A DNA stretch of 64,000 bases from Candidatus Bathyarchaeum tardum (GTDB taxonomy: Archaea; Thermoproteota; Bathyarchaeia; Bathyarchaeales; Bathyarchaeaceae), in NCBI GenBank assembly GCA_029762755.1, contig JARVGH010000007.1:1-64000 (forward strand), written 5' to 3'. This document shows, in pieces, positions 15,944 to 22,811 of the stretch (positions are counted from its first letter, which is position 1; each line of letters opens with the position of its first letter). The position numbers and the translations under genes are program-made. The notes beneath the pieces are model-generated. The model saw nothing but the letters and a program-made list of their open reading frames with translations, searched no databases and was not told the DNA's origin.

Positions 15944-16893
15944 TGAGCATTACCCTTGAAAAAATTGCTCAAAGTCATGCCTTTTCTAATTATGGCGATT
16001 TAGTTTTAGTTGATGCTCCAGAATATGATAAAAAAGAAAATCTATATGTTTCTAGATTGCGTTCTGACTATCCATTATTCATTCAAGATGACTTATTACC
16101 TGACAAAAAAACTATGCGTGTTCTTAAAATTGGAAAAATAGGAACCATTTCAATAAATTCCGAAAAACAAATTGTTAAAGAAAAAACGTCGTCAAGGGAT
16201 GAAATAATATCAAACTTGCATCAATTCTTCAAGCTATGGAGAGAAAGAGCAGAAAGAATAGTAATCGAGGCATCAGCTCAAAATCTTGTTAAGATTTCTG
16301 AATCATCCCACTTCTTTGATCCAATAATCTCGATTATTTTTTATCTATGGGATGAACACAAAATATCAGATGAAGAAATTCTATTACAAAGGTCTCCCAA
16401 TCGAAGAAAAAAAATTAAGCTATATTTGAAATTGCTTGAAGGATTAAAAATTGTTCGCAGAATTGAAAATGGATATTGTGAAGGAAATACATTTCTCTCA
16501 TTACGAAAAGAAGTGAATAATGATGAAGAGTGTTTTAAAAATGTTGTTCTATCTCATATAATACAAGAGAGATATACAACTCTTAGGGATGTTTTCCAAT
16601 TAACAATTTTAGAGCCAACTATCCATATCGATAATTCAATATATTTGCCAGAATTAGAAACTGAACAAACAGTTTATCGCAATATGAATTCAATTAGGCG
16701 AGACTATGAATATTATTATGGGCGTTCGATAAATCCGTTAGATTTGAAAATGATTTTAAAGAGACTAGTTAATGCAAACGCAATAAACCAAAAAGGAAAA
16801 TATTATTCAGGAAATCAAAAACTTCTAAATGCAATGGTAAACATTAAGAAAAGTAATCCAGATTTGAGCCCAGAATTCTTAGTTCAGATATAA
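15943..16893 (+). CDS. Protein of unknown family coupled to the C39-like peptidase
   Basis: A 316-residue soluble protein that I do not recognise. The N-terminal part is beta-rich (GDLVLVDAPEYDKKENLYVS, KTMRVLKIGKIGTISINSEK). The middle is helical (ISNLHQFFKLWRERAERIVI), followed by a winged-helix-like segment (ISDEEILLQRSPNRRKKIKL then YLKLLEGLKIVRRIENGYCE). The last third has another possible winged helix (RSINPLDLKMILKRLVNANA then INQKGKYYSG). It may be a nucleic-acid-binding or regulatory partner of the peptidase. The ATG overlaps the preceding stop by one base. Codon use looks like its neighbours. Confidence 0.75.
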   Translation: MSITLEKIAQSHAFSNYGDLVLVDAPEYDKKENLYVSRLRSDYPLFIQDDLLPDKKTMRVLKIGKIGTISINSEKQIVKEKTSSRDEIISNLHQFFKLWRERAERIVIEASAQNLVKISESSHFFDPIISIIFYLWDEHKISDEEILLQRSPNRRKKIKLYLKLLEGLKIVRRIENGYCEGNTFLSLRKEVNNDEECFKNVVLSHIIQERYTTLRDVFQLTILEPTIHIDNSIYLPELETEQTVYRNMNSIRRDYEYYYGRSINPLDLKMILKRLVNANAINQKGKYYSGNQKLLNAMVNIKKSNPDLSPEFLVQI

Positions 16894-17015
16894 TTTAAAT
16901 GAAATAAAACGCATTAGTTTAACGTAATTGCGCACACGCTCTTAAAGGCAATGTTTGTTTATTTTTATAATGTATAATTGATCGTTTGTGTTTGCGTAAA
17001 GGGGGTAAATATTTT

Positions 17016-17588
17016 TTGCCAAAATATGGAAAGCCGGTATGGCAGCATGTTTTTGAAGCAGCAAAAGAAATCAATGGAACTTTTACAGCTACGGATATTA
17101 TCAGAAAAGTTCAGCAAAAAAATTCTAAAATTCCAGAGGTGACTATACGTTCAATGGTCACAGCGATGGCTCCCAATCATCCTTTCAGTGGTCATTGGCC
17201 GTCTACAAGAAGACTTCACGGGGTTTTCAAGCACTTAGGTGAAGATCGATTTTCCATGTTAGAAAAGGAAAACGAAGATAAATCAGAAGTAGAAAATGTT
17301 GATACAAAAGAAGTTACTGAACAAGATATGCAGGTGACAGTTTTGGGAGAATTAAAAGAGTTTACGGATAAAGAGCTTGAAGAATTCAATGGAAAAAACG
17401 GCAAGCCCACATACTTGGGTTATCAAGGAAAAGTCTATGACGTTTCCCAAAGTGGTCTCTGGGACGGCGGTGACCACATGGGCAGCCATCAAGCAGGAAA
17501 AGACATAACAGAAGAAGTAGACCTTGCTCCTCACGGGGAAGAAGTTCTCGAAAGAAAAAATGTAAAGCTCGTAGGAAAATTAGTATAG
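17016..17588 (+). CDS. Winged-helix (DUF7669-like) and cytochrome b5-like fusion protein
   Basis: Two domains are visible. The N-terminal 80 residues (GKPVWQHVFEAAKEINGTFT, ATDIIRKVQQKNSKIPEVTI, then a W-P-S-x-R-R loop) form a winged-helix-like module resembling DUF7669. An acidic linker (EKENEDKSEVENVDTKEV) joins it to a C-terminal cytochrome b5/steroid-binding fold: KEFTDKELEEFNGKNGKPTY, GKVYDVSQSGLWDGGDHMGS, HQAGKDIT. The two histidines in DHMGSHQAG are candidate haem ligands. I choose the TTG at 17016, nine bases after GGGGGT, over an in-frame TTG at 16986. The combination suggests a haem- or small-molecule-responsive DNA-binding protein, which is inference. Confidence 0.8.
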   Translation: MPKYGKPVWQHVFEAAKEINGTFTATDIIRKVQQKNSKIPEVTIRSMVTAMAPNHPFSGHWPSTRRLHGVFKHLGEDRFSMLEKENEDKSEVENVDTKEVTEQDMQVTVLGELKEFTDKELEEFNGKNGKPTYLGYQGKVYDVSQSGLWDGGDHMGSHQAGKDITEEVDLAPHGEEVLERKNVKLVGKLV

Positions 17589-17801
17589 TCTTTAGTAAAA
17601 TAATTCGCAGTATATCATATACTTGGATTTACTCATCTTGTTAATCATTGGGCATAATTTTCTGGAGTCAAATTTCAATTCATTAAAGAAAAATAAATTC
17701 AGATGACCAAATTAAGTCCAGTTTATAGCATAAACAGAATTAAAAAGAGGAATGATTAGTTTCGTCATAACTCTGTTTTTTATCATCCTATTTGAAAAAA
17801 A

Positions 17802-17843
17802 ACATATATCCACATATATGTATAGGTAGATATCCTTATATAA
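17802..17843 (+). promoter_or_regulatory. Promoter and possible operator of the 17873 RHH gene
   Basis: The octamer ACATATAT occurs twice in tandem (17802-17809 and 17812-17819) next to the palindrome CATATATG, just upstream of a TATA-box-like CCTTATATAAG (17834-17843) that lies about 30 bases before the gene start. Tandem short repeats at this place are typical operators for ribbon-helix-helix proteins, so autoregulation is likely. Confidence 0.5.
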
Positions 17844-17872
17844 GTTCAAAACCTATTAAAGGTTAGATAAAA

Positions 17873-18040
17873 ATGGGAAAATATAATATTTCAGTTAAAG
17901 ATAGACTGGATCGAAGATTTAGAGAAGAGGTTTTTAAAAGAAAAGGAATGAAAAAGGGAAATCTTTCTGAAGCCATCGAAGAAGCCATGGTCATGTGGAT
18001 CGGGGGAAAAAAAGAAAATGAAGAGCGAAGGGATCAATAA
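17873..18040 (+). CDS. Ribbon-helix-helix protein (55 residues)
   Basis: A small basic protein reading GKYNISVKDRLDRRFREEVF, then KRKGMKKGNLSEAIEEAMVM and a charged tail. The N-terminal strand followed by LSEAIEEAMVMWIG as the second helix is the CopG/Arc pattern; G-x-LSEAIEEA is frequent in archaeal antitoxin-like repressors. The ATG at 17873 is close to the expected transcription start from the TATA box at 17834, so the mRNA has a very short leader. No toxin gene follows directly; the next genes are the DUF5678/retropepsin pair. Confidence 0.8.
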   Translation: MGKYNISVKDRLDRRFREEVFKRKGMKKGNLSEAIEEAMVMWIGGKKENEERRDQ

Positions 18041-18116
18041 TTATTATTGATGCATAAAACATTTATAGGAAATGTTGTAATGTACAAAATTCCATCTAAA
18101 AATGGAGGAGTCAATT

Positions 18117-18308
18117 TTGGGAAGAGAATTTGAGTATATAATGTCTATTAGTGAAAAGTTAACTGCAGGAAAATGGATAGCTGTAATCGACAAAGACATT
18201 ATAGAAGGTGATTCAGCCAAAGACGTTGTTAACGAAGCTAAGGCTAAATATCCTAAAAAAGAACCCTTCATAATGAAAGTCCCAAACAACGCTGTAATGT
18301 TGCTTTAA
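18117..18308 (+). CDS. DUF5678-like small protein
   Basis: A 63-residue protein whose core, KLTAGKWIAVIDKDIIEGDS followed by AKDVVNEAKAKYPKKEPFIM, matches the DUF5678 pattern (G-K-W-x-A-V-x-D then a helix ending before a short strand). I start at TTG 18117, eight bases after GGAGG at 18104-18108; the ATG at 18102 would place this Shine-Dalgarno sequence inside the gene. The next gene, a retropepsin-like protease, starts two bases after the stop, so they are one operon. DUF5678 has no known activity; pairing with an aspartic protease suggests it is a substrate, inhibitor or partner. Confidence 0.75.
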   Translation: MGREFEYIMSISEKLTAGKWIAVIDKDIIEGDSAKDVVNEAKAKYPKKEPFIMKVPNNAVMLL

Positions 18309-18309
18309 A

Positions 18310-18813
18310 ATGAGTGAAATCATCACAGGTCGCTGCAAAGGAGCTTTTAACTGCAAGTATCTAGCTTTCACTGATCCTAAACTTCAAAGAAAATTTCGCC
18401 TTCCTTTAGTTCACATTCGATTAAAAAACGGGAATATGAGTATTAGAACTGACGCCTTAGTGGATTCTGGTGCAACTGCAACTTTTATTCCAGTTGAACT
18501 TGCCGAGGTTTTAGATATTGATTTTCCAAAAGAAACTAGCGAAGCTGTAGGTGCAGGTGGTTCTTTTCCTACATTCAATTGCACAATTGATCGCATCGAT
18601 ATTTTGAAGGGAACACGAATATTTTGTTATCTAAAAAATTTTCCTGTAACAATTCCGACAAAAGAAGATATGATACCCCATACTATACTAGGCAGGGATT
18701 CAGTTTTTTGGGATAACGACATCACGTTTAGAGAACGAAAACAAAGAACAGTATTTCGAACGCCAAAAAAGAAAAGTAATAATTATAAAAAAACTCTTTC
18801 TAAATTAGAGTGA
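18310..18813 (+). CDS. Retropepsin-like aspartic protease
   Basis: A 167-residue protein with the single-domain retropepsin layout. IRTDALVDSGATATFIPVEL contains the catalytic D-S/T-G motif (Asp52), followed by a flap-like glycine-rich strand (EAVGAGGSFPTFNCT) and the second conserved block PHTILGRDSVFWD, equivalent to hydrophobic-hydrophobic-Gly-Arg/Asp. As in retroviral proteases, two chains must dimerise to form one active site. The C-terminal tail is strongly basic (RERKQRTVFRTPKKKSNNYK), perhaps nucleic-acid binding. There is no signal peptide, so it acts in the cytoplasm. It is coupled to the DUF5678 gene two bases upstream. The substrate is unknown. Confidence 0.88.
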   Translation: MSEIITGRCKGAFNCKYLAFTDPKLQRKFRLPLVHIRLKNGNMSIRTDALVDSGATATFIPVELAEVLDIDFPKETSEAVGAGGSFPTFNCTIDRIDILKGTRIFCYLKNFPVTIPTKEDMIPHTILGRDSVFWDNDITFRERKQRTVFRTPKKKSNNYKKTLSKLE

Positions 18814-19007
18814 TTTCGGAAACTGGATGTTCTTTAATTCAAGTAATTATGTTTAATGTTTATTAAAAAATACAAGAGTATTTTTTTAAATAATAAGAAA
18901 AAAATAATCTTCCATTTAACCATATCGATTATATCAGTTTACTGGAAAAATCAGACCAAAAATACTAAAGATTTAGTCAGATAGGTAAATTTTCAGTATA
19001 GTTCTGT

Positions 19008-19307
19008 TTAGTATCTTCGGTATCCTATGAATAGACCAGCAACAAAGCTTGCTGCGAAGGGGACGCTGGTTATTGCTGCGATGATTCCCAGGGGGGCTAG
19101 TACGCCCATGAATTCTGTGACGCCTGCGGTTATGGCGTCCAGGTTCAGGTCAAGGTTTCCTGTGCTCCAAAATACGATGATTACTATGGCGACAATTACA
19201 AGGGTTATAGTCATGCCCGAGATTCTTCGGAACATTTGGCCTGCAAAATATCCGGCTATTCCGCCTATGGCCAGCATTAATAGTATGGGGCTAATTAGGT
19301 CTTGCAT
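19008..19307 (-). CDS. FUN14-like small membrane protein
   Basis: A 99-residue protein with three hydrophobic segments: LISPILLMLAIGGIAGYFAG, MTITLVIVAIVIIVFW and APLGIIAAITSVPFAASFVA, ending GLFIGYRRY. The glycine-rich helices and the amphipathic stretch STGNLDLNLDAITAGVTEFM between them resemble archaeal FUN14-domain proteins. Their function in archaea is unknown. The start ATG at 19307 has no clear Shine-Dalgarno sequence. It is transcribed alone, towards the retropepsin gene. Confidence 0.65.
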   Translation of the reverse strand: MQDLISPILLMLAIGGIAGYFAGQMFRRISGMTITLVIVAIVIIVFWSTGNLDLNLDAITAGVTEFMGVLAPLGIIAAITSVPFAASFVAGLFIGYRRY

Positions 19308-19494
19308 TTTTTGTTTCCACCTTTTTTGCAGATAAGTTGTTTTTCAACCGTTCAGGGTTGTAAACCGTGTTTTATCTGCTTCTGATTGGTTGTATTGATT
19401 TTTTGTATATATAGTAATTATGAATTCAGGGTACATATGCGGATTTCATAATTGCTTTTTATTAAAACAAAGGAAGGGAAGTTTGGAGTTCAAA

Positions 19495-19632
19495 ATGAAC
19501 GCAAAACTTCGTGAAATTCAGAAAAAACTTGCGAATCTTGAAAAAGAAGCAAAGGACATAAAGCGGCTTCGGTCAGACGTTCACTATGTCAAACAATTCA
19601 GCCGAATGATTGTTAAACATCAAGTAGACTAA
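19495..19632 (+). CDS. Short coiled-coil protein (45 residues)
   Basis: The protein is almost entirely one charged amphipathic helix (NAKLREIQKKLANLEKEAKD then IKRLRSDVHYVKQFSRMIVK). Heptad spacing of leucines suggests a coiled coil. I choose ATG 19495, seven bases after GGAG, over an open frame reaching back to 19420 whose extra residues (cysteine-rich, NSGYICGFHNCFLL) look non-coding. The function is unknown; it may bind a partner through the helix. Confidence 0.55.
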   Translation: MNAKLREIQKKLANLEKEAKDIKRLRSDVHYVKQFSRMIVKHQVD

Positions 19633-19773
19633 ATTAGGTCTGCTTTAATCTTTGGATGTTTTTTGTTTTCTGCAAAGGCTGGTTCATCCAATTTCTTAAT
19701 TTGTTTTATGTTTTGTTTTTGTAGTTTGTTTTGTGGGCAACCTTTTATTCAAGAACAGGATTTACGTTTATTT

Positions 19774-19877
19774 GGTGGGCGATGACGATTTTTGACCCAC
19801 TGAATCGTGATTGAGATCTTGAGAAAAGCAGACACCAAGGTTTTGGTTGGTCCCTTTCAAGATTGCGTGAGCCCACC
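19774..19877 (+). ncRNA. Candidate structured RNA with k-turn-like base (C/D-box-like)
   Basis: This 104-base element in a 400-bp gene-free stretch has an end stem of seven perfect pairs (GGTGGGC 19774-19780 with GCCCACC 19871-19877). Inside are ACGATT 19785-19790 with AATCGT 19803-19808, ATCTTGA 19816-19822 with TCAAGAT 19857-19863, and an inner ACCAA/TTGGT hairpin (19834-19847). At the base, GATGA (19781-19785) faces TGA (19868-19870), the arrangement of a kink-turn bound by L7Ae. CTGA at 19799-19802 and GTGATTGA at 19807-19814 resemble D' and C' boxes, but the C' to D distance of about 50 bases with a hairpin in it is atypical for a guide RNA. GTGGG near the 5' end can also pair with CCCAC at 19795-19799, giving a switch-like alternative. 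Strand is inferred. Confidence 0.55.
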
Positions 19878-20036
19878 ACCATTATGGTTCCATTTTTGGT
19901 TGTGTTTGTAGCTCTTTGTGTTGTGCATGATTACATTTTGTTAATGTGTAGTACACATATGCAGTATTATGTCAAAAATCGTAATATATAGTTAAATGTG
20001 AAATAAGTACCAGATAATCAACAACGGAAAACGGTT

Positions 20037-20366
20037 GTGTACCAGTTGTCAGAAGCTAAAATTAAAAAAATTCTCACAAACGAAAAACTCTCTGCGATAA
20101 AAGCAGCTCTGGAAAAAGATCACGCGATTGATTGCATCTTTCTTTTAAAACTAGAAAACGGCAGATGGAAAAACGCAAAGTCCTTCATGAAAGATCTAAA
20201 CCTCACCCTCAGCGACGGCACCTTCCGTTCAAGAATGATGGAACTAGAAAGTCTAGGCATAGCCGAAAGCGTAGCCATCGACCCCTTAAAGAAATATTAT
20301 GTAATCACAGAACTAGGCAACAAAGTAGCCGACCTGCTCTTGAGCATGTTTGACGAGTTAGAGTAA
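20037..20366 (+). CDS. Winged-helix transcriptional regulator
   Basis: A 109-residue protein with a helical N-terminus (SEAKIKKILTNEKLSAIKAA) and a winged helix: DHAIDCIFLLKLENGRWKNA, then LNLTLSDGTFRSRMMELESL as the recognition region, and the wing plus final helix KYYVITELGNKVADLLLSMF. It starts with GTG at 20037, and no clear Shine-Dalgarno sequence is present. It lies between the candidate RNA and the pilin gene on the same strand, so it may control the pilin-roadblock cluster; that link is only positional. Confidence 0.78.
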   Translation: MYQLSEAKIKKILTNEKLSAIKAALEKDHAIDCIFLLKLENGRWKNAKSFMKDLNLTLSDGTFRSRMMELESLGIAESVAIDPLKKYYVITELGNKVADLLLSMFDELE

Positions 20367-20508
20367 GTTTTTATTCTTTTTATTGTTTTTTGGGCTTGTT
20401 TTTTTGGGTATTTTTTTGGTTTACAAATATGTTGTATTAAGTCGTAAGATTTAAATCTGGATTCTGTATAGTTCACATGTGACAAATACAGGAGGGAAAG
20501 AAAACAAA

Positions 20509-20949
20509 ATGAAAAGACTCCTAAAAAATAAAAAAGCCTTAAGCCCAGTCGTAGCAGCAATCATCTTGATCGCAGTAACAGTAGCAGTATCCATCGCAGT
20601 AGCAGCCTGGATGGGCTCACTAACCATCGGATTCATGGAAACAAGCGAGCTAACAGTTGTGGACGCTATGTTTGTAAATCAAACTACACCACTTCATAAC
20701 GATTTAATCAATGTAACAGTAACAAACTCTGGAACAGCTGACGTTAGAATTGGACAAGTTAGAGTCAACGGTGAAACACAAGGCAATTGGGACCTGACAT
20801 CAGGTTTAACCGTAATTGCTCCAGGTGAGACTGATCATGTCGAAATAAATCTAGCAGCAGACGACGCTTGGACACAAGGAAACAAATACAGCATTAACTT
20901 CTTCGCACCTGATGGAACATTGATTGGCTCTTTCACACGAACTGCTTAG
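20509..20949 (+). CDS. Archaeal type IV pilin
   Basis: A secreted pilin with a class III signal peptide: MKRLLKNKKALSPVVAAIIL. The processing site is expected around KKA/LSPVV, followed by the hydrophobic assembly helix (ILIAVTVAVSIAVAAWMG) and an all-beta head domain with repeated N-x-T sites for possible glycosylation. At 146 residues it is a typical archaellin/pilin-like subunit of the DUF1628 kind. I choose ATG 20509, 13 bases after GGAGGG, over an in-frame GTG at 20479, which would add a non-signal extension. It heads a run of four plus-strand genes with cytoplasmic partners rather than assembly ATPases, which is unusual. Confidence 0.9.
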   Translation: MKRLLKNKKALSPVVAAIILIAVTVAVSIAVAAWMGSLTIGFMETSELTVVDAMFVNQTTPLHNDLINVTVTNSGTADVRIGQVRVNGETQGNWDLTSGLTVIAPGETDHVEINLAADDAWTQGNKYSINFFAPDGTLIGSFTRTA

Positions 20950-21033
20950 GCTTGAATCAGGAATTTTCAACTTGAAATTGGGGTTGGCTTCGGCTGCCCT
21001 ATTTTCCTTATCTTTGGAGGTGTAAAATAACAA

Positions 21034-21459
21034 ATGGTAGTAGAATTAAAAGAATATGAATCCGCAGTCGACATAGCTAAAGCTATGGACGATGATATTT
21101 CAAAAACCAAAAGTGTACTAGGTGAATACTTACGCAGACTTGATTCCATTCGGAATTTAGCTGAGAGATCAAAGAAGATACGAGAAGTAGTCTTCAAACT
21201 CGCGGGCAAAAAATCAGCCCAAGAAAGTCTTGGCGAAATGACCGTTGGGGACTTGAGCGTAATCCTAGATGCTAACCCGTTCCATGAACTAACTGCTATT
21301 GAGCAGGTAGTTCGCAGCCAACAAGACAGGCTACTGGTGCTACAAAAAGCCCGGGAAGCACTGAACTGGGTTGACCAAATCGGGGACACGGAAGGACTCA
21401 AGTACATAGTGCTAGAAAGCGACGGGGTTCCAGAACAAATACTGCTCAAAATCTCGTAG
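21034..21459 (+). CDS. Helical coiled-coil protein in the pilin-roadblock cluster
   Basis: A 141-residue soluble protein of mostly helix (VVELKEYESAVDIAKAMDDD, VLGEYLRRLDSIRNLAERSK) followed by a compact C-terminal part (GKKSAQESLGEMTVGDLSVI). It has no known motif. GGAGGTG lies about 13 bases before its ATG. It is followed 22 bases later by a roadblock-like gene and preceded by the pilin gene, so it is probably part of the same transcription unit. It may be an adaptor between the roadblock proteins and a membrane structure; this is inference. Confidence 0.7.
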   Translation: MVVELKEYESAVDIAKAMDDDISKTKSVLGEYLRRLDSIRNLAERSKKIREVVFKLAGKKSAQESLGEMTVGDLSVILDANPFHELTAIEQVVRSQQDRLLVLQKAREALNWVDQIGDTEGLKYIVLESDGVPEQILLKIS

Positions 21460-21481
21460 ATTGGGCAGGAGTTGAACAAAA

Positions 21482-22237
21482 ATGAACAGGGACCCTTACG
21501 TTACTGCACTAAACAACGCATTAACTGAAATACAAAAGGCGTACCCTGACATCACTCACTCTTTCATTTTTACTGACAACGGCGCAACTTACGCAGGGGA
21601 AACCGAAACCGATGCTACACTGTTAAACAAAGTTTTAGAATCTTTCGAAGAATTAAAACAAAAAACTAAAGCGATTGGCAACATCACCAAATATTCAGTT
21701 AACTGCGAAAACGGCAAACTATACATGTCAAACATTAACGGCATGTACTTTATGTTGGCAACTAATGAAAACGCCGATGATGCCCAAATTTATTCCCTTA
21801 CCCATGTGGTTATCCCACCACTTTTGAAAACTTTGCAAACCTTTGCTGGACAAAAAAGTGCCCAAATGGACAGTATACAAAATAGTTCAGCAAAAAATGT
21901 AACTAAACTTCAAAACAATCCAACGGGCGCTCAGTCTCACCTCCAAGAGGAAACTGCCGTCAATTTGGTAGTAAATCCTTTGAGTGGTTTCTTTGATGGC
22001 GACTCAGTGCAAATTGATGAAACCACATTAAACGACTGGAGCGAAAACGAGGCAGATGGAGAAGACATCAAATACGTAAAAATCGAAACCATTAATGGAA
22101 AATCTACAAGATGCAAAGTAAAAAAGATCACTGTGGGCAACATGAAAGGCAAAAACTTCATTCGAATGCCAGCAAAATACTGCGACGTACTTAAAGTAAA
22201 AGGCGGCGACAGGGTAAACGTCTCGCCAGACCTATAG
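21482..22237 (+). CDS. Roadblock/LC7-like protein with C-terminal beta domain
   Basis: The N-terminal 125 residues have the roadblock/LC7 order of helix, strands and long helix: DPYVTALNNALTEIQKAYPD, ITHSFIFTDNGATYAGE, LNKVLESFEELKQKTKAIGN, then GMYFMLATNENADD and a long helix. A polar linker (about 130-160) leads to a beta-rich C-terminal region ending in KKITVGNMKGKNFIRMPAKY and LKVKGGDRVNVSPDL, reminiscent of an AbrB-like swapped-hairpin barrel. Roadblock proteins usually dimerise and act as GTPase regulators (MglB-type). No GTPase gene is in the cluster. The coupling suggests a role in pilus control. Confidence 0.65.
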   Translation: MNRDPYVTALNNALTEIQKAYPDITHSFIFTDNGATYAGETETDATLLNKVLESFEELKQKTKAIGNITKYSVNCENGKLYMSNINGMYFMLATNENADDAQIYSLTHVVIPPLLKTLQTFAGQKSAQMDSIQNSSAKNVTKLQNNPTGAQSHLQEETAVNLVVNPLSGFFDGDSVQIDETTLNDWSENEADGEDIKYVKIETINGKSTRCKVKKITVGNMKGKNFIRMPAKYCDVLKVKGGDRVNVSPDL

Positions 22238-22248
22238 AGGGTGTTTGT

Positions 22249-22599
22249 TTGTTAGCAAAAAACGTCGAAAAACAAAAAAATGATGAACTGCAAGCAAAAC
22301 TGCAGGACATCAAAAAACAAGAAGGAATCATCGGGTTCATCATACGCGGACCAGAAACAGCAGCAATCGACATTAAAGATCCTAAAAAAATCATCGAATA
22401 TGCATCTTTGTCTTCAGCAGCATTCGAAACAAGCAATGACATTTGCAAAAACGTTGAAATCGGCAAAGTAAACAACTTGGTTGTTGAAAGTGAAGACACA
22501 AAAATCTTGTGCACCACCGTAAACGACCAAAACATCAGCATATTCATGGAAAAAACAGTCAACCACGACAAACTGTGCAAAGACCTGAACAGTTCCTAA
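22249..22599 (+). CDS. Roadblock/LC7 domain protein
   Basis: A 116-residue single-domain roadblock protein. It has an N-terminal charged helix (AKNVEKQKNDELQAKLQDIK), the strand pair EGIIGFIIRGPETAAIDIKD, the long central helix IEYASLSSAAFETSNDICKN, then VNNLVVESEDTKILCTTVND and NISIFMEKTVNHDKL. This is the canonical MglB/LC7 order. The TTG start at 22249 follows GAGGGTG by five bases, 12 bases after the preceding stop. With the gene before it, it supplies two roadblock-type proteins in tandem, which could form a heterodimer. Confidence 0.75.
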   Translation: MLAKNVEKQKNDELQAKLQDIKKQEGIIGFIIRGPETAAIDIKDPKKIIEYASLSSAAFETSNDICKNVEIGKVNNLVVESEDTKILCTTVNDQNISIFMEKTVNHDKLCKDLNSS

Positions 22600-22811
22600 C
22601 CTTAATTTTTTTAATTCAAAAACTAGCCAAGTTACAACTCACTTGCTTAGTTTGTTTTTATCATTATTTCTTGGTTTCTTTCAGTGTTCACCAAATTTTT
22701 TTCAAGAAACTGTTTTCAGAGATAAACCTAAAAGCCAAAATAGAGTACTGCTCAGCAATGCAACATCATTGTTCATGTTAAAATGCAACAAAACAAACCG
22801 AGAGAAAAAAC

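Noticed and set aside
17802-17820. CRISPR-like short repeats
   Set aside because: Only two 8-bp copies with a two-base spacer; they fit an operator, and no array or cas gene is present anywhere in the window.
19774-19800. Fluoride-riboswitch-like start (GGTGGGCGATGA)
   Set aside because: The later conserved pseudoknot elements of that riboswitch are absent and the downstream gene is not a fluoride channel.
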